From the NCBI GenBank assembly GCA_027972325.1, contig JAPMOS010000109.1, positions 62,501 through 125,000 of the forward strand: a stretch of DNA of 62,500 nucleotides. Reading direction: 5' to 3'. This DNA is from Paratrimastix pyriformis (Eukaryota; Preaxostyla; Paratrimastigidae). Positions 1 to 11,773 of this stretch are shown one piece after another. The notes beneath the pieces were generated by a model. It worked only from the letters and a program-made list of their open reading frames with translations, made no database searches and had not been told where the DNA came from. The position numbers were made by a program, and so were the translations under genes. Positions within the stretch are counted from its first letter, which is position 1. Every line of letters begins with the position of its first letter.

Positions 1-246
1 TTTGCAACCAAAGTGGCGGAGAAATGATCTTATCCTGCTTTTTCGTCGCCGACTTGAGTGATTGGCCGAGTTCCATCAGATCGGCATTGAGAACAGCGGC
101 CCGAATTTGTTCTTCGGTCACGTTGCCATCACCTTCACAAAGAGACGGAATGCCCTGTGCGACACGCAAGCCCTCCTCGGAAAACCGGTTGATAAGTTGC
201 TCCAGAAAGTAACAGAAAGTGATGTGTTGGCCCGGGGGAAGAGAAT
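1..246 (-). CDS. TDRD3/RMI1-like OB-fold protein, N-terminal fragment (cut by the left edge)
   Basis: Read on the minus strand, an open frame enters from about 246 and runs off the window at base 1. It contains a segment with FSEEGL, a short linker, then VLNADLMELG and, about 18 residues later, PLWLQ. The order matches the start of TDRD3 and RMI1, where a helical DUF1767 segment (LSDEGIE, then LNTDLRTIG) leads into the OB-fold strand ending in VLQI. In those families the protein stabilises topoisomerase III complexes (TDRD3 with TOP3B, RMI1 with BLM/TOP3A). No ATG lies in this frame before an upstream stop near 255, so the start codon is probably in an earlier exon joined at an AG just upstream. 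Which of the two relatives it is cannot be decided without the remainder. The identification rests on motif order only. Confidence 0.5.
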
Positions 247-1059
247 CAATCGCCGGAGCTCAGCCCTCGCCGGCTCGGCTCGCGGCCTTTCCGTTCTTTG
301 TAAAACCAGAGAATATTCCTCGAACCCAGCCGACTTTTTTTTTTCTGTGGACGGGGCATCTCGTGATCATCCAACTTGTCACCAGAGAGAGAAATAGCGT
401 GTTCAACCTCAACGGCACGCAGACCCCATGCTCTCTCTCCTGCTCGGCCTGCCTGCCCATCCACTCGCACGCCACTGTGGGGCGGGGTGGCCGAGTGAGG
501 GACCTGCGTTGTTGCTCTGGCCCGAAAGGACGCGCACGCCCCTTGCTTACCGACCCCTTCCGAAGGCCCAGGGGGCCCCGGGGGCCTGGGTCTGGGTGCC
601 AATGGGGTAGTAGGGCCAGCCCGGTGCTGCTGGTGTGGCGGGCCCGGGCGGACCCTCGGGTCGGGGGGGGAGGGAGGGGAGGGGGGGGGGGGGGGGGGGG
701 GGGGGGGAGGGTAGGTAGGTGGTGACATGGCCGAGGGGCCTGCATGTGTGTGCGCCAGATAACCGGGCTGGTAATCGTGTTCGCCCGGGGAAGAGGATCA
801 AAAGTCCAGCTGACGCTGGCGAATTTCCAGAGGATTGTGACAACACGGGAACAGGCGCAGGTGTTCTACCAGTATGGTCTGGCCTCATGGCACGAGCGGC
901 TCGGCTGACCGGCGGGCCCACAAGAGAGGCCGGTCCACCCCCCAAAAAAGTCGAGGGCAGAGCCGGCAAAATATTGGATGGAGACGAACAAGATAAAGTC
1001 TTTACAGCCCAAAAGCAAGACAAAATTCTCACACACAAACGGGTACGAGAGAACGGCGC
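247..1059. other. Non-coding stretch with a 27-nt G run
   Basis: I see no convincing gene here. Open frames on both strands are Pro/Gly-rich shadows of GC-biased sequence. Bases 681-707 are an uninterrupted G run preceded by interrupted GGGA blocks, a candidate G-quadruplex. The stretch lies between the start side of the left-edge gene and the C-terminus of the Ala/Pro-rich block. Confidence 0.5.
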
Positions 1060-4000
1060 TCAGAACTCGAGGGTCTGTGCCTCCCGAGCGGCGAGGATGG
1101 CTTCTCGCCAGGCCGGGTCCAGCTCGGCCACACCTGGCTCCTCCCCTGACACTTCGGAGAGCCCAGGGGTCGGCTCTGGCTGGGTCTCGAGTGGCGGGGT
1201 GGGGACGGGATCGGAAGCATCGACAGGATCGACAACCGGACAGGGAGGAGGCGAGGTGCCAACGCCAGAGGCCGAAAAAGGAGACGAGTCGGGTACCGGG
1301 GTGGGTGGCGCAACGTCCGCCCCCGCAGGACTCGAGGTGCGCTCGTCCAAGCTGGGGGACGCCGGGGACGCCCCATCCAGCTCGCCCGGAGCCCCCGTGA
1401 GGGCCGCCTTGCGGGCGTGCTTCTTCTTGCGGGGCCGCCGTCGGATGGGCCGGTCGGGATCTTCCGGATCGGGGGCGACAGGCAATGCGGTCGGAGAGGC
1501 CGGGGAGGCAGTCGCGGGCAGGTCGTCAGGGGCAGGCCCTTGGTGGGCTTCAGTGGCGGGAGAAGGAGGGACGACGGGTTGGGGAGCCTCCACGGGAGGC
1601 AGCGAAACGGATCCCGCGGACGAAGGAGCAGGCGCCACCGTCGTCGAATCTGAATGGGGGGTGGGAAGAGCAGAATGATTGGTCAACTGGCCTGATGAGG
1701 CATGGCGGCACAGACCGGTGACAAGGAGAGCCGTCGATTCGAGACCAGACAGCGGCGCGGGCTCCGCCGGTTGCCCGGTGGGTGCGGCGACCTCGTCTCC
1801 CTGCACCGGCTGGGCGAGGGCGGGCAGCCCCGGCGCACTCGAGGGCGCCTCAGTGGGCGTGCACTCGTGCGGTAGCGGTGTTGGCTGGGGCTCGGAGGGC
1901 AGGAGGGCCGTGAGGGAGGGCAGGAAGGCGCCCGAGGCGGAGCGGCTCATGGCTGGCTGGGCGAACGACCCCCCGGGGGCGGCCGTCTCGGGCTCGGGCA
2001 GGGGCGCCGAGTGGTGGGCTGCCAAAGCGGTGCGTCGGGTGCGGCCAGTGATGATGATGATGATCATGATAGGAATGTGATTGGATGATGGTGATGATTG
2101 AATGATGCGGATGGCTGGATGATGCTGGTGCTGCTGACGGCTGGATGGTGCTGATGATGATGGCTGGATGCTGCAGCTGATCTGTTGATGATGATTGATG
2201 CTTGGATGATGATTGGGTGATTGGATGACGATGATGGAAGGAGCCGAAGGGCAGGGACGGCTTGAGCCACGGACCGGCAGAACCCTCACAGGCACTGGCG
2301 GACGAGCACTCCGGGGGGGCCATGACGGGAGTCCCCACGCTGGACGTCGGGGTAAAGGGTTCGCACCGCAGCACGGGCGGCACCACGGGAGGCATCGGCT
2401 CGGCTGCGGGGCTGCACGGGTGAGTCACCTCGCTGCTTGCTGGTGCGAGGAGATCAATGACCAGGGGAGTGATGGCGGCGGCGGCGACGGCATCGGCAGC
2501 CGGGGCGGGAGCGGTGGGGGACAGGAGGCTTGCCGAGAGGCTGAGGTCAGGGTCGGGCGGCGGCGAGCCCAACTCCATTCGGTCAGCCCGCGGGGCGCCC
2601 TCGGCAACAGCAGCAACTGCATCCTCAGGGACAGCGAGAGCCTCAGGGGCAGCAGCAACCGCATCCTCAGGGACAGCATCAGGGGCAGCAGCAGCCTCAG
2701 GGACAGCAACCACAGCCCCGACATCAACCTCAGGGACAGCAGCAGCCTCAGGGGCAGCAGCAGCCTCAGGGGCAGCAGCAGCCTCAGGGGCAGCAGCAGC
2801 CTCAGGGGCAGTGACAACCGCAGCCCTGGATTCAACCTCGGGGACAACAGCAGCGGCCTCAGGGGCAGTTGCAGGCTCGGCAGGGCCGGCTGCCTGCTGA
2901 TCCGCACAGCCGATCTCCATGACGCCAGGCGTCCCCTCGGGCTGCGGTCCGGCCGAGGCATCCGTAGCATCGAAGGCGACTTCGGGGGCCGAGGGAGTGC
3001 AGCAGGTCGCGGCGGCAGGGGCGAGGGGCACGGCGGGGGCGGCGGTGGGGGGAAGGTCGGACGGCTGGGAGGGCAGCTCGGCGACGGGCTGGCTGGCGGA
3101 ATCGGGAGCATCACCGGCAGCCGGGGCAGCGAGGGCGGTGGGTGCATCGACGAGGGCTGCGGGACGGGCCGACTCGGCGTTGGGGGCCGGGGCGACGGCG
3201 GGGGTCTCGGCAGCAGCGGGGGCGTCTGGGGCTGGGGCAAGGTCTGATGGCTGGGCAGCACTGGGGTCAGCGATGGGCATCGGAGTCGGGGAGACCGGGG
3301 CAGGACCGGCCACCAAGAGGAGGGCCGCGTCGTCAGGGACAGCGAGGGCAGGAAGATCGAGGGTGACAGGGGCTGCCACAGGGGCCTCGGCAAGGAGAAG
3401 GTCGGGGACAGGAAGGTCAGCGGCGGGAAGGCCAGCAGGAAGGTCAGCGGCGGGAAGGCCAGCAGGAAGGTCAGCGGCGGGAAGGCCAGCAGGAAGGTCA
3501 GCGGCGGGAAGGCCAGCAGGAAGGTCAGCGGCGGGAAGGCCAGCAGGAAGGTCAGCGGCGGGAAGGCCAGCAGGAAGGTCAGCGGCGGGAAGGGCGGGGA
3601 CAGGAAGGTCAGAGGCAGGAAGATCCGCGGGGGCGCTGGGGGCCGCGAGAAACGCAGTGGTGTCGGCAGCAGGCGGAGGGGGTACATGGGCCATGCTCGG
3701 GGCCTCGGTGGCGGAAAGGGCCGCGACATCGACAGGGGCAGCGCCCATGGCAGCAGAGAGGGCAGCGGGGGCCAGAGCGTCCGGGTGTTCGTCCTCAACG
3801 CAGGCGGCAGCAGGCGGCCCGTCGGCCGGCGCGTCAGCCAAGGCCCCGGAAGCTTCAGTGGCAAGAGCAGCGGCAGGGAGAGGCAGCGAAGTGCCGAGCG
3901 GATTGCCATCCTGTGGGCAGGTGAGGTCGGTGTCCGTCGTCGGGGGGGCGTCCGTCTGAGGCTCGCTGGCGTGCGCAGCGGCATCCGCCTGGACGGCGAT

Positions 4001-4300
4001 CACGGGGCACTCCGAGACGGCGGGCTCCTGCTGCTGCTGCTGCTCGCTGGCCGCCGAGTGGCTGGGGGTGGCCGGAGCGGGCTGGGGGCCGGGGGCCAGC
4101 GGATCGCGGGCAGCCAGGGCGAGGGGCGGGGGCGAGGCCGATGGGGCGAGTGGGCCGGGGACGGGAGCGGGCTGGAGGCGCCGGAGGGGGAGCTCGGGCT
4201 CCGCGGGGGGTGGGTGTGGCCCCGGGCGGCGGGCGACGAGGGGGGCGAGGCGCGCAGTTGGGACTCGATCTTGAGCACCTCCAGCTGCACCCGCGAGGGG
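1060..4300 (-). CDS. Ala/Pro/Glu-rich low-complexity protein, unknown function
   Basis: Two long minus-strand frames appear to be exons of one gene. The upstream exon (about 4003 down to 2240, possibly starting further up near 4290 where the frame reads LEVLKIESQLR) is rich in Ala, Pro, Asp and Glu. It contains about seven copies of a 27-bp unit coding LPAADLPAG (3414-3600) and a block of AAPEA repeats (about 2600-2830). A TGATGA-rich stretch (about 2045-2235) with no coding character separates it from the last exon, which runs from about 2040 to the stop at 1060 and ends in LDPAWREAILAAREAQ. No domain is recognised and the composition predicts disorder. The exon joins and the start are not settled, and the opposite strand is also open for long stretches because of the composition, so even the strand rests on amino-acid plausibility. 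Confidence 0.4.
3414..3600 (-). repeat. 27-bp tandem repeat, about 7 copies
   Basis: On the plus strand the unit reads roughly ggtcagcggcgggaaggc followed by cagcaggaa. On the minus strand it encodes the nonapeptide LPAADLPAG in register, so the array lengthens the Ala/Pro-rich protein in whole units. Confidence 0.8.
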
Positions 4301-4499
4301 GGGCCCGACGAGAGCCGGCGCAGCAGGGGCGAGCAGGGCTGCAGGGCCGGCGCGGGGGGTGGGAGTGAGTGGGGGGCGGATGGGCGGGAGGGGGAGCGGC
4401 TCGTGTCGGGCGGGAGAGACGGACCGATGCGGGCGGCGGGACGAGGACGGTGGCGGAAGAGGGAGCAGGGGCCGCCTCGAGGGAGGCCGAGCAGAAACC

Positions 4500-4735
4500 T
4501 GATTGGGATGGGGGAGGAGGGAGGAGGAGGAGGAGGAGGAGGAGGAGGAGGAGGAGGAGGAGAGGAGGAGGAGGAGGAGGAGGAGGAGGAGGAGGAGGAG
4601 GAGGAGGAGGAGGAGGAGGAGGAGGAGGAGAGGAGGAGGAGGAGGAGGAGGAGGAGGGAGGAGGAGGAGGAGGAGAGGAGGAGGAGGAGGAGGAGGAGGA
4701 GGAGGAGGAGGAGGAGGAGGAGGAGGAGGAGAGGA
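4500..4735. repeat. Polypurine GAG/GGA microsatellite
   Basis: An almost pure purine tract of GGA triplets, with occasional register shifts, on the plus strand. It lies between two minus-strand coding blocks and is probably intronic or intergenic. The poly-Glu, poly-Arg and poly-Pro frames over it are artefacts. Confidence 0.85.
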
Positions 4736-4828
4736 GGTCAGGACGGGCAGGAACTTTCCCTCGCTGGGTCAATCAAGGGCGAGTGGGAGGGGGGGAGGCC
4801 CGGGGGGGGGGGGGGGGGATGCGCTTAA

Positions 4829-5139
4829 CGGACCATCAAGAGGCTCGTTGGACGTTGGGGCGCAGGGCGCTGGGGCCGCGGAATGGGACGGAGATGACGC
4901 CAGCTGAGGGGTGGGCGGCGACGGAGGCGCGGGGAGCGAGGCGGCGGCGCAGAGACGGCGCCTGCAGGGGCCGCGGGGGCCTCGGGCATGGCGGGGGCTT
5001 CCTGGAACTCGTTGGCCGCAGCGAGCGAGTCGGCATCCACAGAGGCGCTGCGGTACACCAGGGAAGATTGGGTGAGGGGGATGAGGCGGAAGTTAGGCAT
5101 TGATTTTTTCTCCATTTGATATTTGCTCTGACGAGGCAT
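4829..5139 (-). CDS. Possible separate exon or gene start (basic N-terminus, Pro/Ala tail), unknown
   Basis: A minus-strand frame opens with an ATG near 5139 and reads MPRQSKYQMEKKSMPNFRL, then SSLVYRSASVDADSL, before turning Pro/Ala-rich and ending near 4829. The first 45 residues are of normal composition, unlike the surrounding low-complexity frames, so they look genuinely coding. It may be the first exon of the gene continuing to 1060, or an internal exon joined to the block at 5163-6333. No family is recognised. Confidence 0.3.
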
Positions 5140-5162
5140 GTTCCACAGCGCACCCTGGCTCT

Positions 5163-6333
5163 TCACGGGCGGCGGGCGGGCGGGAGTTTGGTGGGGGGAG
5201 GGGCGGGATGGGCGGGGGTTGGTGGGGGCGGGGCGGACAGGGCGGCCATGGTCAGTGGGGCCGAGACGAGCAGCGGTTCCGTGGGCGGGGCGGCGACGAA
5301 GAGGGGCAGCTCGACCACACCCGCCGCGGCTGCCCCGCCAGGCGGCGGGAGGGGGAGCTGGGGCAGGGGCAGGTCGGGGGGCGCCAGGGGCTGGGCGTCG
5401 AGGGCCGCGTCGGGGGCCGGCGAGGCTGCCTGGAATGGGGGCGAGAGGGGCGCCACGGCCGGGTCGGAGAGCAGGAGGACCGGCGGGGGCGGGGGCGGCA
5501 GCTCGAGGCCCGCGAATGTCGGTGGGGGCACGGGAGACCGGGTCGGGGACTGGGGCGGCGGCCGGAGGGGCGGTGATGAAGCCGTCAGCTCGGCGGGCGG
5601 AGGTGCGACGGCGATGGGGGCAGGGGCCGGGGCAGGGTCGGTCTGGATGGAGAGCGTCTCCTGGGGGGCGGCGGGCACTTGGTGGTGGTAGATATGCTGG
5701 TACTGGTGGTTGTGGATGTAGTGGTGGTGGTGGTGATGATGCTCGTGGTTGATCGTCAGCATCAGATGAAGTGGGGGCAGCTGGGGAGGGGCCGCGGCGG
5801 CCGGGGCAGATGTGCCGGTGGCCGGGGCAGTCGGCGGGGTGACGGCGGCCAGCAAGGCGGCCAGGGAGGCGATGAGCGGATGGCGGTAGGCCGGGGGCAG
5901 TGCGTTGGTCAGGGCGGGATCCGCATCCGGCCTGGCGGGCACGGCGGGTGGAGCAGGCGCGCCGGCCCCCCCTTCGTCGTAGTGGTGGTAGTGGTGATAG
6001 TGGTGATAGTGCACCTCGCCCGGCTGCCCCTCGGACGGGACGGGGCTCGTGTTGTGCACGTCGATGCACGGGCCCGCGGGGCTGTCCGCGGGGGCCAGGG
6101 GGACAGGGGCCCCATCGGCCATGAAGGGCACCAGGGACAGGCCCCCTGCCCGCTCGGCTTCCGACGCGACGCTTGCCAACCAGGCGGCGGTGTCGTCCTG
6201 TGTCGTCGGTCCAGGGGCGGGGGCGGGGATGGGAGCTGGCACAGGGGCTGGCACAGGGGCTGGCACAGGGGCCGGCGGCAGGGGCGTGGGGGCGATGGGA
6301 AGCACCAGGGCGGTGGCGCAGGCGGGGTCCATG
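5163..6333 (-). CDS. Pro/Ala/His-rich low-complexity protein, unknown
   Basis: Minus-strand frame from about 6333 (MDPACATALVLP) to a stop at 5163. It has a (PAPV)n stretch, a short ordinary segment (AAWLASVASEAERAGG), two His/Tyr-rich stretches (HYHHYHHYHHYDE and a run of nine or more His), and a Leu-rich segment (ASLAALLAAV). The His stretches come from CAC/TAC-rich DNA. The upstream flank is a CA/GT microsatellite (about 6417-6442) that looks intronic, so this block may be a downstream exon of the block at 6482-9120. No family is recognised. Confidence 0.35.
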
Positions 6334-6481
6334 TCGATCCGAAGGCTGCCAGAGGGTGAGGATGAGAGAGGGCGCGTGAGGATGGGGAGAGAGCGCGTGG
6401 CAGGATGTGACAGGTGTGGTGTGTGTGTGTGTGTGTGTGTGTGGGATGATGAGGGATGATGATGCGAGGTGACTACTGGTG

Positions 6482-9120
6482 TCAGCTGCAGGCCGCAGAC
6501 CATGTGCCCATCACGGGGACCTCAAGGGGCGCGGACGGCGGCAGCGCAGGTTCCGGGATGGCGCAACCTGATGGCGGCGGAGGCGGAGGCGGAGGCGGAG
6601 GCAGGGGCACAACAGCAGCGCTGGTCGTGTCGGCCTGCTCGGGCTTGGGGGCGGGGGCGACAGCGGGGCGGTCAGCCTGTGGGGGCGGGGGGACGGCGAC
6701 ACACTCGACGGCCGGCCCTTTGGGCTCGTTCTCCTCCTTCCCCGGCATCGGCACCGGCTGCGGCGGTGTGTCCACCGTGCCAGGGCCTGTCGGCTGCTGG
6801 TGCTGCTCCGTTGGCTCGGGGCGCACCTGTGTCGGCTGCTGGACCTCGGGCCCAACCACGGGGGGAGCCGTGGTGGTCGGGGCCTCGGGCTGTGCGGCCG
6901 CCTCCAACGGGTGCCCGGCGGTCTCAGGGGGCCCACTTGAGGCAGACGCAGGGAGCTGGTCCACCTTCGCCAGGGCCGCCTCGAACGTGTGCCCGGCGCC
7001 CACCGAGGGCCCACTTGAGCCAGACGCAGGGAGGTGGTCCACATTCGACGGCTCCAAGGTGTGTCCGGCCTCCGAGGGCCCGCCTGAGGCAGGGGGCTGC
7101 TGTCCCTTCGCCGGGGCCGCATCGCAGCTCGCGGTGGGAGACCCACGCGCCGCAAGGGGCGGCTCCTCCTTCGCCGGGGGCTGTTCGGGGACAGCGGGCA
7201 GCTGGCTGGGTTCCTCGGGCTGCTTGGGGCTGACCACGAGGGCCGCCTGGGCAGGTGGTGGTTCGACAGGCTCCGATCCGCCGTTCTGTTCAGCAGCCGG
7301 CGCCTTCGGGGCCACGACCAATGCGTCAACTTCCTTCTTCTCCCTCGCTTCCTGTGGGGCGGGGCCTGCGGGCGGATGGATGGCATCAGCATCCTTAGCA
7401 TCCTTCGCGGCAGGGACTGGTGTTGGTGCTGCCGGTGCTGCCGGTGCTGCCGGTGCTGCTACTGGTGCTGGTGCTGGTGCTGGTGCTGGTGCTGGTGCTG
7501 GTGCTGGTGCTGGTGCTGGTGCTGGTGCTGGGGCAGGGGCAGGGGCAGGGGAAGTAGCATTGTCAGGCGGGGGCGTCGCGGCTGTGACCACGACGACCGG
7601 AGGGGCGTCGCTTGCGATGGGCGGCGGCCCGACCAGGGGCGAGACGGGCAGCACCAGGATGGGCGGGACGGGGGTCGCGGCCGGGGAGTCCGACCCGGGG
7701 CCCTCGGGGGTCGATACGGCTGTGATCGGGGCGGCCGCCGCGTGGGGGGGCGTGATCGCCGGAGAGATGGCCGGCGAGCGGCCGTGGCGTGGGGTGCGGG
7801 GCGGGGGCATGAGGTCGGGCGTGGATGGGGTGCCCGAGGGGGCCGGCGACGGGGACTCGGTGGGCGTGGCCGACGACGCGGGGGTGGGCGTTTTGCGGGG
7901 CTTGCGGGCGAAGATCCCCGAGACGTCGACCGATTTCTCGGGGGTGGGCAGGGCTTCGGTGAGGGCGCCCCGCGGGGCGGCCAGGTCGCCCAGGGGCTGG
8001 TAGGCCGCCTCGGCGGGCGAGGGCCGATGCGAGTGGTGCGAGTGGTGGGAGCGGTGCGAGCGGCGCGAGGGCGAGCGGGGCGGGGTGGCCAGGCTGCCCG
8101 CAGCGCCATCATCGGGCGTGCCGTGGTCGTGCCGGTGTGTGTGCGCGTGGTGGTCCCATTCCGGGAGCCGGGCCGTCTGGGGCCGGACCGCCTCCACGTC
8201 GAGGTCGTGATGCTCGTGGTGGTGAGCGCGGTGGCTGTGCCGGGCCGAGCTGGGCTGATCGGCATGGCCGGGCGCGGGGGGCGAGGGTGCCGGCGCCGCC
8301 CCGAGGGCCAGCCGCGGGATGGCGGGCCGGGCGAAGGGTGGCGGCGAGACCGAGGTCACCAGCGGGATGCACTCGTCGCCGCTCTCGGCCCCGTGGGGTG
8401 GCGGCGAGGGCGCGTGGGCCGCGGGCGGGGGGGTCTTGAGAGCGGTGGGCGACTTGGGCGAGCGGACCGCCGCCGTGGGGCGCGGGGCCAACTCACTTTT
8501 GAGGCCGATGGGGCTGCGCGGGCCTGGGCCTGGGCGGGCGGCAGGCCGGATGCGCTCCGAGGAGGCCGTGGGAGAGAGTGGCGGGTGGTCCTGGTGGGCC
8601 CGCCGCAGGGGCAGCTCGCCCGAGGTGCTGGCCGCGGGCGAGGCCGGGCCCGAGGTGGGCGATGACGGGGCGGCGCCCAGGCCTGACGCCGCCGTGACCT
8701 GGATGGGCTTGGGGCGCGGCCGGGCACCGGACTTGGCCGCGGGCTGGGCGGGGGGCGTCGGGGAGTAGTCCGAGGAGGGTGCGGCGGGCGAGGGAGGGTG
8801 GGCCTGGTGGGGAGATGAGGAGGGCGGAGGCAAGAAGAAGAAGACAGATGACATGAGGGAGGATTTGGCGAGAAAAACGAACGAGTGAGCGGGTGGTCGC
8901 CTTGTTGAACAGGGCAGGGGGGGCAAGGGAGGCAGACCTCTGCGCCCGCGGCGGCTGGGCCGTTCCCGGACTGCGGCAGGCGGCGCACACCGGGGCCCTC
9001 GGCCGGCCGGGCGAGCGGCTTGACAGCAGCGGTTTTCATGGGAGGCGCGGCACCCCTGCGGCGGACTTGGCCGTGGGCTTGGCGGTGGCGACCTGGTGGG
9101 GGTGGGGGGAGGGGGGTCAT
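6482..9120 (-). CDS. Long Pro/Ser/Ala-rich disordered protein, unknown
   Basis: One minus-strand frame stays open across most of this interval. The better-looking part (about 8800 to 6500) includes RSPIGLKSELAPRP, a His/Arg-rich stretch of SHRSHHSHHSH type, SVDVSGIFARKPRKTPTP, a long PAPAPAP run coded by a 6-bp repeat (7456-7530), and a repeated motif with SNVDHLPASGSSGPS that recurs three times with variation (about 6900-7080). No catalytic or binding domain is seen. Around 8820-8900 there is probably an intron, because the upstream continuation (about 9120-8890) reads better in another frame. The start codon is unresolved and the protein is predicted to be almost entirely disordered. Confidence 0.4.
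7456..7535 (-). repeat. GCTGGT hexanucleotide array
   Basis: About a dozen copies of ctggtg on the plus strand, giving alternating Pro-Ala on the minus strand inside the disordered protein. Confidence 0.8.
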
Positions 9121-9462
9121 GGCCAGTCATCGCATTGCCATCGGGAGATCTGCCCAGACTTTGGCAACCTGCCTGACAGCCAGTGGCCTGGTTGCGGGTC
9201 CCTGTCCGCTCCCCGCGGATGCGGCGAGGGGCTTCTGAGCGGCGGCGGCCGTCGCTCCGGGGGCAACTCCAACCGCTCGGCCGCCGGACTGATGTGGTCT
9301 GTGGCGTCAAGGGCCAAAGCAGCACAGAAACAGGGAAATGGTGTGTGGAGCAACTGATCAATCGGACAGGAAGGGTCTCAAATGACGCACAACTTGAGCG
9401 AACTTGGGGGCCGGTGGCGAACAAGAATCACACAATGATGATGATGGCTCCTCGCAAAAAAA

Positions 9463-11664
9463 TCAAACACAGACACGCACAGAGAAAGGAAAGGTAGCCT
9501 GTGTGTGTGCGTGATGACGGGGCAGGATCCTGTGGCCGGGAGGTGATTCGCGCGATGGAGCCGAAGGCAGGGGACGAGAGCGGGGAGGCGGGGCCAACGG
9601 GAAGACGGACCCCTCGGCAACCGGCGAGCGGGCAACCGCGATGGCCAGTCCGGCCAGGGTCGGCAGCGGCACGGTTGCGGCCCCGCTGGGCGGCGCAGCA
9701 CCCGAATCGGAGAAGGAGGGCAGAGGCCCGCTGGCCGGCCCCGCTGGGGCAGCCTGGGCCTGGGCGTGGGCCACAGGGCTGCTGCTTGGTGCGGGAGCGC
9801 TGGAGGTGCGCGGGACACTGGCGACGGGAGGGGTCAGCGCCCGCGGTGCCGGAGTGGGAGCTGCCGGGGCCGGGGCCGGGGCCGGGGCCGGGACCGGGAC
9901 CGGGACCGCAACAGGGGCCGCAACAGGGGCCGGTGCCGGAGGGGGCGGCAACGGTTGCAGGGGCTGGGCGGGCGGCGGTGGCGGCGGTGGTGGCGGGGCA
10001 CTCCCCGCGAAATCGTTGGTGGCGGTATACTGTTGAGGGGCCGCGGGGGGCTGCGGAGGCGGCTGGGTGGATGGGTGCTGCAAAACCTGAGGCTGCGTGG
10101 CATAGGATGGAGGCTGCGGGGGCGGCTGCGGGGCCTGGGGCTGCAAGGCGAACTGGGGCGGTTGTGGCGGTTGCTGCGGGGGGCATACTGCACGGGGGCT
10201 GGGGCGGCGGGGGCTGGGGCAGCAGCGGGCTGGGGCGGCAGCGGGGGCCCCTGGGCGAACTGCGAGGGAGCAAACTGGCTCTGCTGTTGCGGCTGGGGCT
10301 GGGGCTGCTGTTGCGGGTACTGGGGCTGCGGCTCAGGCGGCGGCCGGAGCTGCTGCTGTGGGTACTGGGGCTGGGGCTGGGGCTGGGGCTGCTGCGGGTA
10401 CTGGGGCTGCGGCTCAGGCGGCGGCCGGGGCGGCGCATATTGTGGTTGTTGTTGCTGCTGTTGTTGCCCATATTGTTGCGGAGGCGGAGGGGCGTATTGA
10501 GGCTGCCCGTACGCTCCTTGGCCCATGGCCGGGGGTCCAAAGGCCTGTTGCTGCGGCTGCGGCTGGGGGGGTCCGAATTGAGGCTGTGGCGGGGGCGGGG
10601 CAGGGGCTGGGTGGCGGAGGCGGAGGCGGGGCGAAATTGGAGTACTGGGGCTGCGGTGGGGGTAAGTTGGGGCCCGGTGGCTGGGGCCCACCTTGAGGGG
10701 GCGGGTACTGTGAATATTGCTGCGGCGGGGGCGGCGGAGGAGGCGGCGGGGCCTCTGGCCGGTAGCGGGAGTCGAACCCGGGTTGGGACGGGGGCGGCCC
10801 CGTCGCGTAGTTCGGATAGGGGAACTGGGGACCTGGGGGCGGCGGGGGCGGGGCGGCGGCGCGTCGAAATTCATGTAGCCGGGACCGCCAGCAGGGGGGT
10901 TCCGCCCGGGCCCGCCGGCGAACATCATCCCGCCCGGGTAGCTCTCGGGGGGCGGGGGTGGGGGCGGGTTCTCGTTGTTGTACATGAACGAGGGCGGGGG
11001 AAACCCGGCTGGGCGCGGGGGCGGCGCGTAATCCCGAGGACCCGGATAATTGGGGGGTGGGGGCATGGGCGCGTGCTGCGAGGGGGTCGGGAAGCCGCCT
11101 GGGCGCGGCCCGAAGTTGGGGGGCGGCTGTCCTTGCGGCATGAAGGGCGGTGGACCCGGAGGAGGCGCAAAGCGGCGGGATGGCTGGAGTGTAAAGGAAG
11201 AGTCGGGGTCGTTACTCGGTCGGAAATCGGGGGGCGGCGGGGGCGGAGGCGTGTTCCCAAAGCCGCTGAAAGCGGAGCGTGAGGGACCGGCTGGAGAACA
11301 AGGGTAGAAAGGGGAAAAAAAAAAAACAAAAAAAAGACTCAGACAATTCATCTGGAGAACAAGGATACTCGTGGTAATATTTTTCTCTAAATCGGGGTAG
11401 CGTCTTTCAGCCTCTGCGCGATCTTTTCGGGAACCAGTGGCAGCCCTGAAGAAAAAGAATGAAGTCAAAACCAGTTCAAAAAAATAACCTTTGCATAACA
11501 TCTGTATAAGTCCCGATGAGTTGGGCAAGCGTCTGTTCAGTGTTCGGGTCAATCGGCCGTCTTTCTTGAATATGAGTTTGCAAGCGACGGAGTTGCTCAA
11601 CAAATGCGGGTCGTTGCCTTTCGCATAACGGAAGAGCGGCAGAAAGTAAGCCAATCATCATCAT
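9463..11664 (-). CDS. Pro/Gln-rich protein with helical N-terminus, unknown
   Basis: Starts at one of three consecutive ATGs (11664, 11661, 11658). The first about 90 residues are ordinary and helical (IGLLSAALPLCERQRPAF, QTHIQERRPIDP, QTLAQLIGTYTDVMQ, then after a short intron with TTTTTCTTCAG, DRAEAERRYPDLEKNI). A second intron (T-rich, ending at about 11295) leads into a 600-residue Pro/Gln/Tyr tail with PPPNFGPRPGG, QYAPPPPQQYG, (QPQYPQQ)n and PAPAP blocks, ending at a stop at 9463. The layout, a short helical domain followed by a P/Q/Y-rich tail, is like transcription co-activator or RNA-binding scaffold proteins, but no family is matched. The tail must be read in different frames near 10860, 10615 and 10190, each change falling at or near C runs. 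These may be assembly indels or small unrecognised introns. Confidence 0.5.
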
Positions 11665-11773
11665 GGCGAGGATGATTGGCTCTCGTCGACGAAAACCAGA
11701 CGAGGGGACTGTTTCTAATCCCGGGGTATAAGCGCATTCGCCGGGTCTTTGTTTGTGAGCGCCAGCCCCGCCC
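11665..11773. promoter_or_regulatory. Bidirectional promoter region between divergent genes
   Basis: Only about 110 bp separate the minus-strand start at 11664 from the plus-strand start at 11774, so both promoters must share this interval unless transcription begins inside the opposite gene. A TATA-like gtataag lies at about 11725-11732. No other element is recognised. Confidence 0.4.

Noticed and set aside
2213-3959. Long plus-strand Gly/Ala/Ser-rich frames opposite the Ala/Pro-rich block
   Set aside because: Mirror images of GC-rich third positions on the minus strand; composition is less protein-like and they end arbitrarily.
4369-5103. Long plus-strand frames with poly-Glu, poly-Arg and poly-Gly over the GGA tract
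   Set aside because: All six frames are open across a pure triplet repeat; the residues change with frame and flanks show no coding signal.
10760-10800. tRNA T-arm-like sequence (gggttcgactccc on the minus strand)
   Set aside because: No acceptor, D or anticodon stem can be placed at the right distance, and the bases code QPGFDSRYRP in the Pro/Gln-rich protein.
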